A stretch of DNA of 64,000 nucleotides, from positions 1,550,001 through 1,614,000 of the forward strand of contig NZ_CP035108.1 of the NCBI RefSeq assembly GCF_004087915.1. The letters are read 5' to 3'. The translations under genes were made by a program, and so were the position numbers. This stretch comes from Geovibrio thiophilus. Its GTDB lineage: Bacteria > Chrysiogenota > Deferribacteres > Deferribacterales > Geovibrionaceae. This document shows positions 44,559 through 52,191 of the stretch, piece by piece (position 1 is the stretch's first letter; each line of letters opens with the position of its first letter). Under the pieces are notes generated by a model. The model did not search any database. It was not told the origin of the DNA and worked only from the letters and a program-made list of their open reading frames with translations.

Positions 44559-46352
44559 TTGGTTTCAAACCTTGGCGACTGGAGACGGACGCACGATTGT
44601 AATGCTCTCAGAGCGTCAGATATAGGAAAAAAGGTTACCCTCATGGGGTGGGTTCAGAGAAGAAGAGACCACGGCGGCGTTATATTCGTGGATCTCAGAG
44701 ACAGAGAAGGCATAACTCAGATCGTTATGAGCCCTGAACTCAATAAAGCCGTTCATGAAAAAGCGGAGAACCTCAGAAGCGAGTTTGTTATAGCTATAAA
44801 GGGCGAAGTTGCGAGCAGACCCGACGGCTCCCTTAATGAAAAACTCCCCACAGGCGAAGTGGAAGTGAATGTTGAAGAGCTTAAGATACTCAACACATCC
44901 ATTGTTCCGCCCTTCATGCTTGATGAATACAGCAACGTCAGCGAAGACGTAAGGCTGAAATACCGTTATCTCGACCTGAGAAGACCCGAACTGAAAAGCA
45001 ACCTGATCACAAGACATAAATTGACCAAAACAATGAGAGAATTTCTTTACTCCAAAGGGTTTATAGACGTTGAAACGCCTTTTCTCACAAAAAGCACACC
45101 CGAAGGCGCCAGAGACTATCTTGTTCCCAGCAGGGTAAACCCCGGTAAATGCTACGCTTTGCCTCAGTCTCCCCAGATGTTTAAGCAGCTTCTTATGATT
45201 GCCGGCTTCGAGCGTTATTTTCAGGTTGTAAGATGCTTCCGTGACGAAGACCTCAGAGCGGACAGACAGCCCGAATTCACTCAGCTTGACATTGAAATGT
45301 CCTTTATAGACTCTAATGACCTCATGAACATAATGGAGGAGCTTTTCATAACCATTTTCGACAAGGTTATGGGTATTAAGCTTGAAAAAGGCTTTCCCAC
45401 CATCAGCTATGACGAGGCTATGGAAAAATACGGTCACGACGCTCCCGACACACGTTTTGAGCTCTATCTCAAAACCATAAACGACACTGTCAAAGGATGC
45501 GGATTTAAAGTATTTAACGAAGCTGTAGAGAAAAACGGCTGCGTAAAAGCGGTTAACGCCATAGGCGCCGGCAAGACTTTCTCCAGAAAAGATATTGATG
45601 ATCTTACCGACTTTGTAGTTTCACTCGGTGCCGGCGGTCTGGCTTATATAAAAGTCAACGAGGACGGACTTCAGTCTCCCATAGTCAAGTTTCTCGGAGA
45701 GGATGTCGCCGCCGCTGTAGTTAAAGAGATGAACGGCAAGCCCGGAGATATTATATTCTTCGGCGCCGGTGACAAATATACCGTTAACCTGTATCTCTCC
45801 AAGCTCAGGCTTAAAGTCGGCGCTATGCTCGGACTCATTGACAGGGATAAGCACTCCTTCGTGTGGGTTCTTGACTTCCCGCTGCTTGAGTGGGATGCGG
45901 AAAACAAACGCTTCGCCGCTATGCACCACCCGTTCACATCACCCCTTGACGAAGATGTGCCTCTGTTCGATACAGACCCGGGCAAAATGCGCGCGAAAGC
46001 CTATGACCTTGTTCTTAACGGTTCGGAGATCGGCGGCGGAAGCATCAGGATTCACAGAAGCGATGTTCAGGAGAAAATGTTCTCCACCCTTGGTCTCACC
46101 GAAGAGGAAAGAACATATAAGTTCGGCTTTTTCATTGATGCGCTTAAATACGGCACACCGCCCCACGGCGGTATCGCCTTCGGAGTGGACAGGATAGCCA
46201 CTATCCTCACAAAATCCACATCTATCAGGGATGTTATAGCTTTCCCGAAAACCCAGAAAGCCACATGCCTCATGAGCGATGCTCCGAGTTTCATCGATGA
46301 TAAACAGCTCAAAGAGCTTTACATGAAATTTGAGATTGCTGAGAACAAATAG
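44559..46352 (+). CDS. aspS: Aspartyl-tRNA synthetase
   Basis: 597 residues from TTG 44559, which has GCAGGAGG just upstream; an earlier in-frame start would lie within hisS. OB anticodon domain (VTLMGWVQRRRDHGGVIFVDLRD), class II motif 2 (FRDEDLRADRQPEFTQLDIEMSF), the bacterial GAD insertion (about 300-420) and motif 3 (FGVDRIATIL). Whether it is discriminating for Asp only cannot be seen from sequence. Confidence 0.96.
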   Translation: MVSNLGDWRRTHDCNALRASDIGKKVTLMGWVQRRRDHGGVIFVDLRDREGITQIVMSPELNKAVHEKAENLRSEFVIAIKGEVASRPDGSLNEKLPTGEVEVNVEELKILNTSIVPPFMLDEYSNVSEDVRLKYRYLDLRRPELKSNLITRHKLTKTMREFLYSKGFIDVETPFLTKSTPEGARDYLVPSRVNPGKCYALPQSPQMFKQLLMIAGFERYFQVVRCFRDEDLRADRQPEFTQLDIEMSFIDSNDLMNIMEELFITIFDKVMGIKLEKGFPTISYDEAMEKYGHDAPDTRFELYLKTINDTVKGCGFKVFNEAVEKNGCVKAVNAIGAGKTFSRKDIDDLTDFVVSLGAGGLAYIKVNEDGLQSPIVKFLGEDVAAAVVKEMNGKPGDIIFFGAGDKYTVNLYLSKLRLKVGAMLGLIDRDKHSFVWVLDFPLLEWDAENKRFAAMHHPFTSPLDEDVPLFDTDPGKMRAKAYDLVLNGSEIGGGSIRIHRSDVQEKMFSTLGLTEEERTYKFGFFIDALKYGTPPHGGIAFGVDRIATILTKSTSIRDVIAFPKTQKATCLMSDAPSFIDDKQLKELYMKFEIAENK

Positions 46353-46372
46353 AAGATTTAACTGTCATTGGT

Positions 46373-46401
46373 TTGACAGACCTTTGGGGTTGTGTTAGCC
46401 T
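46373..46401 (+). promoter_or_regulatory. Promoter of the LysM lipoprotein gene
   Basis: TTGACA (46373-46378), 17-nt spacer, TAGCCT (46396-46401). Confidence 0.6.
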
Positions 46402-46449
46402 AAAAAGGTGTTATCTTAATAAATAATGAAGAAAAAGGGAGGATTCCGT

Positions 46450-47286
46450 ATGAAGACCTACAGACTTCTGCTCCTGATTGTGGTGCTTTCTGCTTTCGCT
46501 CTTGCCGGATGCAGCAAACCGCCTGTTCAGGAACTCGATCAGGCCAAGACGGCCATGCAGGCAGCTAAGGACAGCGGTGCCGAGAAGTGCCAGCTTCCCG
46601 AGTATCTTGAAGCTAAAGCTAAGCTTGAAGCCGCTCAGAGAAAAATGGACGAAGCTGAGAAAGGCGGTAAAAAAGGCGAGCTTTACGAATCAGCAAAAGC
46701 AGATCTGCTTTCTGCAATAGCCGATTTTGAAAAAGCTAAAGCTAATGCCGATGCTTACAAAGCTACTGATGCGAAAGTTCAGGCTGAACTTGCCGCTCTC
46801 AAAGCGAATATCGACAGATATAAAGAGAACGGCGAAAAATATGACCTTCCGTCATATAAGGCTGCCGTTGATAAGTATAGCAAAGCTAAAGAACTTGCAG
46901 ACAAATGCAAAGGCGAGGAAGCTCTCGCTCTCATAGCTCAGGCGAATGACGACCTTAAAAATGCTGAGGAAGAATACGCCGCTGCTAAAGCCGCAGAAAT
47001 GGCTGCTTCTCAGACTGAGATGAAAGCCGAATCAACTGCGCCTGCTTCAGAGAAGTACACAGTTATAAGAGGCGACAACCTTTGGAACATTTCCAAAGCC
47101 AAGTACATGAACCCCTTTATGTGGCCGATTATATACTGGGCTAACGAAGCGGCAATCAAAGATCCCGACCTCATTTTCCCCGGTCAGGTATTTGACATCA
47201 TGAAAGATGTTCCCGCCGCAGACAAGGACAAGGCTGAGAAATTCTCTCGCAACAGAGGACCTTGGTCACTCTTTGACGGCAAATAA
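46450..47286 (+). CDS. LysM lipoprotein with coiled-coil region
   Basis: 278 residues from ATG 46450 (GGGAGG upstream; an upstream in-frame ATG at 46426 precedes the ribosome site). Signal peptide with lipobox LAGC (Cys about 20). Residues 25-185 are Ala/Lys/Glu-rich helices of the DUF4398 kind. A LysM domain follows at about 202-252 (YTVIRGDNLWNISK...FPGQVFDI), which binds peptidoglycan. It probably tethers the outer membrane or envelope complexes to the wall. Confidence 0.85.
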   Translation: MKTYRLLLLIVVLSAFALAGCSKPPVQELDQAKTAMQAAKDSGAEKCQLPEYLEAKAKLEAAQRKMDEAEKGGKKGELYESAKADLLSAIADFEKAKANADAYKATDAKVQAELAALKANIDRYKENGEKYDLPSYKAAVDKYSKAKELADKCKGEEALALIAQANDDLKNAEEEYAAAKAAEMAASQTEMKAESTAPASEKYTVIRGDNLWNISKAKYMNPFMWPIIYWANEAAIKDPDLIFPGQVFDIMKDVPAADKDKAEKFSRNRGPWSLFDGK

Positions 47287-47312
47287 GAGCTTAAAAAAAA
47301 CAGAATACAAAA

Positions 47313-47345
47313 AAGCCGTACTCCCCGAAGGGTACGGCTTTTTTT
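47313..47345 (+). terminator. Intrinsic terminator after the LysM gene
   Basis: AAGCCGTAC/GTACGGCTT 9-bp stem with a 10-nt loop, followed by seven T. An A-run upstream makes it potentially bidirectional. Confidence 0.9.
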
Positions 47346-47368
47346 ATGACACCAATGCTTGCTTAAGA

Positions 47369-47397
47369 TTGCATCTTCAGATATAAAGAATTAATAT
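47369..47397 (+). promoter_or_regulatory. Promoter of the lipase-like gene
   Basis: TTGCAT (47369-47374), 17-nt spacer, TAATAT (47392-47397), about 31 nt before GTG 47428. Confidence 0.45.
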
Positions 47398-47427
47398 GAT
47401 ACTTATTATCAGTAGGAAGGTGTTATT

Positions 47428-49068
47428 GTGATAAAATACTTGATTTTAAGCCTGATCTCCGTGACGGTTCTTTCATGCGGCGGAAACGGAAGCGGTGTTA
47501 CTGGGGAGCCTGAACAATCCTCTGAACTGATTTTAGGTCATGCGAACCATGTCTCCAATATTCTTTTTGCCCATGGTTACCATGACAGTAATATTGCATG
47601 GGATACATATGTTGATTATATCCATGATAGCTATCCGGACTGGAAGACTTATCGCACCAGTGTTACATACAATGAATCCATCGAACAAAGAGGCGGAGAA
47701 CTGGCGCACTATATTGCATCACTGGATAATGTAAGTGATGACTCTCTGATTGCTGTCGGGCACAGCATGGGCGGACTGGATCTCCGCTATGTCGTGACAA
47801 TGGGAAACAGCAGACAGGCATTCCCTGATGATGAGTTTTATATGGCTGCGCGAAAGATCCATAAGGTATACACAATAGCCTCGCCGCACGGGGGCGATAT
47901 GTTCGGAGGATTGGGCGGAAGCTACAGCCCTCTTGATAACGGAGCAATAAGTCTCGGAATAGAGCAGATGCAGCAGTTCAATATAACGCATCCTTATTCT
48001 TCAATGTCTGTGGACGGCAGGAAAATTTCTTTGCTTGCTTTCAGATTCCATTGCGGCGATACAAGGCTTTCTGATGGGGGCGGAGCTTTGGAACCAAGCT
48101 CAGACACTGATTCGGACGGTACTGTAGCCGTACAGAGACAGATTTTATTCGGCGCTCCGTTCACTCAGTCTGTTTTTCACGGCAGGCATACGGAAAATTT
48201 TCCGAATATGTGTTCGACAGATATAATGGAAACTGAACACAAGCTTGATATTTTGGACGGTATTCTGACGAATAAACAGTATTATACTGATGTAAAAGAT
48301 ATAGTTTTTTATGACGGCAACAACTGTACAGGTGAAGAGAAAGGAGCATTCAGCAGCAGGCACAAAAACGGCAGTGTAAAATGCTCTTCCGCAGGTATTT
48401 GCGAAAATGATTCCGCAAAATCTGTAAAGCTTTATGCCGGTTTACAGGCTGATACTGCCATTGCCCTGTATGACAATGCTGACCATCACCATCTGGATGA
48501 CTGGACAAGGATACATGTCGGCGAAGAGCTTGAGCAGGATTACTGTATAAACACCCTTGAGCCGGAGAATGCTCTTTTAGTCGAAGAGTTTGGAAACGGG
48601 ATAACTATGACCTATCACGAAATGAACGGTCTGGACGGCAAAGTATCCGGTCTCAATGTGGGAACATCCTCAGAACAGTATGACCCGTATAATATTGTTT
48701 TTTATGATGATTATAACTGCGAAGGCGGAATCGCCGGAGGGTTCAGAAGCTCTGAAAGCATAACCAGAGACTGCACTGATTCCCCCGAATGCAGGAACGA
48801 TGCTGCAAAATCCGTGCTGATTTACAAGGGAGCAAAAGATACCCATGTGTATGTTTACAATGATCCTGACGGAGACACTGACCAGCAGTGGGGCAGGCTT
48901 GTAATAGGTGATACCGTTACCGATAATATATGTATAAATGATTTGGAAACCTCCCATAATCCGGATTCCGAAACCCTCGGATATGAATGGCATGATAACT
49001 CAGGATTTTGTGTCATAAACTGCGGAATAGCCGGTAATGTTTCCAGAATCAGAGTAGTTCCCCAATAA
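47428..49068 (+). CDS. Secreted lipase/esterase-like lipoprotein with two Cys-rich repeats
   Basis: 546 residues. Signal peptide with VLSC lipobox (Cys about 17). The alpha/beta-hydrolase domain (about 33-260) has FAHGYHDS as oxyanion strand and nucleophile elbow GHSMGG (S113), resembling PGAP1/triacylglycerol-lipase-like folds. Two homologous modules of about 110 residues follow (about 291-395 and 421-525), each with IVFYD-x-NC-x-G, CxxSxxCxNDxAKSV and CIN(T/D)LE. I do not recognise the module; a beta-rich, disulphide-bonded binding domain is likely. GTG 47428 sits 9 nt after AGGAAGG. Monocistronic, between two terminators. Confidence 0.75.
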   Translation: MIKYLILSLISVTVLSCGGNGSGVTGEPEQSSELILGHANHVSNILFAHGYHDSNIAWDTYVDYIHDSYPDWKTYRTSVTYNESIEQRGGELAHYIASLDNVSDDSLIAVGHSMGGLDLRYVVTMGNSRQAFPDDEFYMAARKIHKVYTIASPHGGDMFGGLGGSYSPLDNGAISLGIEQMQQFNITHPYSSMSVDGRKISLLAFRFHCGDTRLSDGGGALEPSSDTDSDGTVAVQRQILFGAPFTQSVFHGRHTENFPNMCSTDIMETEHKLDILDGILTNKQYYTDVKDIVFYDGNNCTGEEKGAFSSRHKNGSVKCSSAGICENDSAKSVKLYAGLQADTAIALYDNADHHHLDDWTRIHVGEELEQDYCINTLEPENALLVEEFGNGITMTYHEMNGLDGKVSGLNVGTSSEQYDPYNIVFYDDYNCEGGIAGGFRSSESITRDCTDSPECRNDAAKSVLIYKGAKDTHVYVYNDPDGDTDQQWGRLVIGDTVTDNICINDLETSHNPDSETLGYEWHDNSGFCVINCGIAGNVSRIRVVPQ

Positions 49069-49076
49069 AAGAAACC

Positions 49077-49104
49077 AGCGGGGCTTTGACCCCGCTTTTA
49101 TTTT
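49077..49104. terminator. Intrinsic terminator between convergent genes
   Basis: AGCGGGG/CCCCGCT stem (49077-49083, 49090-49096), followed on the plus strand by TTTATTTT. It stops the lipase gene; the minus-strand carbonic anhydrase gene ends at 49098, so the same stem could serve both. Confidence 0.8.
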
Positions 49105-49616
49105 CTGTCCAGATAAACGTTTTTATACATCACATATCTGTCGGCGTAATCTCGTATACTTTGAATCTCCGCATCCGAAAGCTTTTTGATTGCCTTCGCG
49201 GGGCTTCCCATTATGAGTGAACCGGGTTCATAGGTTTTGTTAGGCGGGACAAGACTTCCGGCGGCTACTATGCTGTTTTCACCTATCACTGAGTTATCGA
49301 GAATGATTGAGCCTATTCCCACCAGCACATTATTTTCAATTGTGCATCCATGAAGGGTTACACTGTGCCCTATGGTTACGCAGTCTTTGAGGATAGTCGG
49401 ATATTTGTCCTTGGTTACATGGATTACGCTTCCGTCCTGCACATTTGTGCATCCGCCGATTTCGATCCTCTCCACGTCCCCCCTGAGAACAACATTGTAC
49501 CATATGCTGGAATCATCCCCCAGCGTGACATCCCCTATAACAACCGCATTGTCAGCTATAAAAACTTTTTTACCCTTTGTTGTGCCTTTATTGAGTCTGG
49601 CAATCATGTTGTCCAC
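49098..49616 (-). CDS. Gamma-class carbonic anhydrase family protein
   Basis: 172 residues, left-handed beta-helix hexapeptide repeats (ADNAVVIGDVTLGDDSSIWYNVVLRGD). Metal-type His residues appear in SVIHVT, TIGHSVTLHG. Such YrdA/PaaY-like proteins may be carbonic anhydrases or other metal enzymes; activity is uncertain. GTG 49616 has AGGAGG at good spacing; ATG 49607 is the alternative. Confidence 0.85.
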   Translation of the reverse strand: MDNMIARLNKGTTKGKKVFIADNAVVIGDVTLGDDSSIWYNVVLRGDVERIEIGGCTNVQDGSVIHVTKDKYPTILKDCVTIGHSVTLHGCTIENNVLVGIGSIILDNSVIGENSIVAAGSLVPPNKTYEPGSLIMGSPAKAIKKLSDAEIQSIRDYADRYVMYKNVYLDRK

Positions 49617-49661
49617 CGTGTAACCTCCTGAAACACTATGAATTATCCCGTTTCGTCTGTT

Positions 49662-49795
49662 CTGTTAATATAACATTGCACTCAAAATCGCGCATCTGTT
49701 AAATATACTTATTTCGTAACTGACTTACTCTAATGAATATTTTTATAAGAACGCTGTTAATAAATAACTTGACATAAACTTCTCTGTTTAATATA
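49662..49795 (+). promoter_or_regulatory. Four iterated CTGTTWAWATA motifs upstream of the XRE-cupin gene
   Basis: Similar AT-rich words start at 49662 (CTGTTAATATA), 49696 (CTGTTAAATATA), 49754 (CTGTTAATAAATA) and 49784 (CTGTTTAATATA). The last overlaps the -10 region of the promoter. Direct repeats like these are compatible with operators for the XRE regulator encoded next. Confidence 0.4.
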
Positions 49796-49797
49796 TA
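49769..49797 (+). promoter_or_regulatory. Promoter of the XRE-cupin gene
   Basis: Perfect TTGACA (49769-49774), 17-nt spacer, TATATA (49792-49797); start of transcription about 49805, 36 nt before the ATG. Confidence 0.7.
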
Positions 49798-49840
49798 ATA
49801 GAAATAGGGATAATTATTAAATCAGATTCAGGGGTTATTA

Positions 49841-50377
49841 ATGGGATACGGAACCAAGCTGAGGGACATCAGAAAACGACTGGGGCTTACGCTGGAGGAC
49901 ATTTCACAGAAGACCGGATTTACCAAAAGTTTTATCAGTCAGATAGAAAACGGTAAAAACTCGCCTTCCATTGCCTCTCTTAAGAAAATCTGTTATGCGC
50001 TCGGTACCACAATCAGCGAGCTTTTTGAAGACGAACGCAATATTGTTAACACATTTTCTAATGAGGATTACAATGTGCTCAAAAACAAGAGCATAACTAT
50101 GACTTTTCCCGCCTCAAAAGTTGTTAACAGAAAACTTGAGCCGATCATAATCGAGCTTGAGCCTTACTCCGAAACCGGAACAGACAGCTATCACCACGTG
50201 GGCGAGGAGTTTGGTTTTGTCCTTGAAGGTGAAATAGTTGTGGTTATCGGTACGGAAGAATATAAAATTAAACAGGGCGAATCCATATATTTCAGCTCAA
50301 ATCTTCCGCACAGGATACGCAACAGAACGGACAAGCCGGCAAAAGCCTTCTGGGTGGATACGCCGCCGTCGTTTTGA
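49841..50377 (+). CDS. XRE-family regulator with C-terminal cupin
   Basis: 178 residues. N-terminal HTH_3 (about 6-62: LRDIRKRLGLTLEDISQKTGFTKSFISQIENGK) and a C-terminal cupin (about 105-172: YHHVGEEFGFVLEGEIVVVIG...GESIYFSSNLPHRIRNRTDKPAKAFWV). The PuuR/MtaR-like architecture usually senses a small molecule through the cupin. It may repress its own promoter through the upstream iterons. The stop is 3 nt before repeat element F. Confidence 0.88.
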   Translation: MGYGTKLRDIRKRLGLTLEDISQKTGFTKSFISQIENGKNSPSIASLKKICYALGTTISELFEDERNIVNTFSNEDYNVLKNKSITMTFPASKVVNRKLEPIIIELEPYSETGTDSYHHVGEEFGFVLEGEIVVVIGTEEYKIKQGESIYFSSNLPHRIRNRTDKPAKAFWVDTPPSF

Positions 50378-50380
50378 TAA

Positions 50381-50475
50381 TCACAAATTCCCCATTCATG
50401 GGAATTTGTGATACACGCTCGCGGACGGTTTAACCGCCCTTCGTTTCGCACGGCGCGCTCCCATCCTTGGGAGCG
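50381..50475 (-). repeat. Element F: single three-hairpin element, minus orientation
   Basis: Read on the minus strand: H1 50475-50456 (CGCTCCCA/TGGGAGCG, AAGGAT loop), linker GCGCCGTGCGAAACGAAG (50456-50439, one base off the usual form), H2 GGGCGGT...ACCGTCC (50439-50423), linker GCGAGCGTGTA (50422-50412), H3 50411-50381 (TCACAAATTCCC arm, loop ATGAAT). The only solitary copy, and the only one in antisense orientation to the gene it follows. Confidence 0.92.
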
Positions 50476-50480
50476 TTTGT

Positions 50481-50560
50481 GTCATTGCGAACCATGAAAT
50501 TGTGAAGCAATCTCTCAGTATATTCAGAGACTGCCGCGTCGCTGCGCTCCTCGCAGTGAC
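50481..50560. repeat. GTCATTGCGA-type interspersed palindromic repeat
   Basis: Begins GTCATTGCGA and ends TCGCAGTGAC, with internal GAAGCAATCTC and CTGCCGCGTCGCTGCGCTCC. Words of this kind are a well-known class of dispersed inverted repeats in unrelated bacteria. It abuts element F on the ferredoxin side. The remaining gap to 50640 has no feature I can name. Confidence 0.75.
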
Positions 50561-50646
50561 ACAGCAATGCTTCCGGTGAAGAATCTCAAAAACCATATAA
50601 TCTGATTATCACTTTCAAATTTTCTTGCACATCAGGTTAAGTATGT

Positions 50647-50703
50647 TATCATTGAATTAATCGGTGAATCGAAACTCCTCAGAAGTTCTTATTTTTCAAA
50701 TAA
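50647..50703 (+). promoter_or_regulatory. Promoter and conserved leader motif before the ferredoxin gene
   Basis: TTGCAC about 50625 and TATCAT (50647-50652) with a 16-nt spacer form a promoter. At 50667-50695 a 29-nt leader block is shared, with only two differences, with 63416-63444 upstream of the Tat-protein gene; its invariant 3' half is TCAGAAGTTCTTATTTT. The block can fold as GAA(R)CT/AGTTC with a bulged purine. In both places it lies at about +5 to +37 of the predicted transcript. Confidence 0.55.
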
Positions 50704-50778
50704 GTTCCCGCAAAATATTTGTAAATCCTGAATAATTATCAATTCCTGTTCGTTTAGGATTTCTCATGCGAGGTTGTT

Positions 50779-51136
50779 ATGAGAGAAAAAACTTCAGAAG
50801 AACTTCAAATTAAAGCATCTGCATTTGGAAACGATTAAAAAGCTTTTTCAGGATGAAGACGAAGATAACAACGCTCCATTGCCCAATCCTCTTCCTCAAC
50901 CTGATCCTCAACCAAGTACACCTACTCCCAGCTTTGTTTTTATTTCAATCACTACGAGCATTTGTATTGGTTGCAGTGTTTGTATAAATGAATGTAACTA
51001 TAATGTATTATCACTTTCAGAAGAAAAAGCCGAGGTTGTTGACCGTGGTGCCTGTAATGCTTGTGGAAAATGTGAGGACGCCTGTCCTACGGGTGCGATT
51101 AATGTATACACAGTGATTGATTTGGAAGATTATTAG
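50779..51136 (+). pseudogene. Two-cluster 4Fe-4S ferredoxin gene, probable 1-nt frameshift near the 5' end
   Basis: ATG 50779 follows GCGAGG but its frame closes at TAA 50836-50838 after 19 codons. From TTG 50825 another frame runs to 51136 (103 codons) without a ribosome site. Deleting one T in TTT at 50824-50826 would join them into a smooth 118-residue protein (MREKTSEELQIKASA + LETIKKLFQ...). The downstream part has an acidic, then Pro-rich linker and two [4Fe-4S] motifs: CIGCSVCINEC and CNACGKCEDACP. It is either a real or sequencing frameshift, or a translation-coupled TTG start. A YwqK/MORN-like gene follows after 10 nt. Confidence 0.6.
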
Positions 51137-51146
51137 GAGGTTTAAC

Positions 51147-51971
51147 ATGAAAGCATTGTTTGCAGTATTCTTTTTTTTTATATCATTATCTTTATTTGCA
51201 TCGGAAAAGGTCGAGCGTTTTTGGGTTTGCGACGGCAGAGATGCAGCCGAAACGGAACAGAAAAATTTTTTTTTTATTGAAAAAAATCAAACAGATGAAT
51301 TTGTCAGGCTAATGGATAAGGTGAACGGTACCTGCGAACGTGTTAACAATAAGAAAGAAAAACTTGTATCTGAAGTCCGCGCTGGGAAAAGAGAAGGCAT
51401 CTTCAGAAAATATGATCAGTATGAGAGATTAATATTGACAACCTATTATAAAAACGGATTGATGCACGGACAGGCTAGAGCGTATCACCCAAACGGAAAT
51501 GTCAATTATGAATTTTATTTGAAGGATGACCAAATTGAAGGTGTTTTGAAAATTTTCAATGAAGACGGAATAATAATCAGTGATGCCGTCTTAAAAAATG
51601 GTATGGCAAACGGGATTGTGCATAGATACTACGATAGCGGCGAGGTTTATACTTCATATCAGTTGTTGGAGAACAAAAGGGAAGGAGTTCAGCAGTTTTA
51701 TTTTAAAACTGGGGTTATAAGTGGTGAATTTCATTTTGCAGATAACTTGCTGAATGGAACAGCGAAAGCCTATTTGGATAACGGCAAACAAGTATTCGAG
51801 ATCAATTACATAAACCATGTTGCCGTATCAGGTATTTGCTTCAATGGAGAACAACGAATTGTTCTAACACAGGAAGAACTCTTGGACTGGCAAAAAGTCA
51901 AATGTTGGGAAACTGAGCAAACAGTCTTGCAGACAGATTTCAATAATCCTTTTATTCCGTTTCCTTTTTAA
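51147..51971 (+). CDS. Secreted YwqK/MORN-repeat protein
   Basis: 274 residues from ATG 51147, with AGGAGG ideally placed; an earlier in-frame start would overlap the ferredoxin gene. Signal peptide (1-20, FFFFISLSLFA-SE). Repeats of the YwqK/MORN-variant type, N-G-x-x-x-G-x-x-x-x-Y-x-x-x-G, span about 75-235 (KNGLMHGQARAYHPNGNVNYE and similar). Usual annotation is toxin-antitoxin YwqK family antitoxin, but no toxin is adjacent and a signal peptide argues for an envelope protein. AT-richer than neighbours, suggesting an acquired gene. Confidence 0.72.
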   Translation: MKALFAVFFFFISLSLFASEKVERFWVCDGRDAAETEQKNFFFIEKNQTDEFVRLMDKVNGTCERVNNKKEKLVSEVRAGKREGIFRKYDQYERLILTTYYKNGLMHGQARAYHPNGNVNYEFYLKDDQIEGVLKIFNEDGIIISDAVLKNGMANGIVHRYYDSGEVYTSYQLLENKREGVQQFYFKTGVISGEFHFADNLLNGTAKAYLDNGKQVFEINYINHVAVSGICFNGEQRIVLTQEELLDWQKVKCWETEQTVLQTDFNNPFIPFPF

Positions 51972-51999
51972 TAAGCAGGGTAAATATCTCTTAATTAAG

Positions 52000-52030
52000 A
52001 GGCGGGGTTTTCTCCGCCTTGCCTGTTTCT
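52000..52030 (+). terminator. Likely intrinsic terminator after the MORN gene
   Basis: AGGCGG/CCGCCT stem (52000-52005, 52014-52019) with an 8-nt loop, followed by a T-rich but interrupted tail. Confidence 0.5.
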
Positions 52031-52057
52031 TCCTTGTTTAACCATTTACATTTATCC

Positions 52058-52086
52058 TTGACATACGGTTCATAACTACTTATATG
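52058..52086 (+). promoter_or_regulatory. Promoter of the panBCD operon
   Basis: TTGACA (52058-52063), 17-nt spacer, TATATG (52081-52086); the leader to the panB start at 52192 is about 100 nt. Confidence 0.65.
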
Positions 52087-52191
52087 TAACTCAGCTTGGA
52101 TCCCTCAAAAGACCGAGACTTAACAATTCAATATCTCCCGTTAAGCCTCCCGTTTGCGGATCTGCGCAAAAAATCATGGGAGCGTGCCTTA

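Noticed and set aside
51147-51971. YwqK antitoxin of a toxin-antitoxin pair
   Set aside because: No toxin gene adjacent and the product has a signal peptide.
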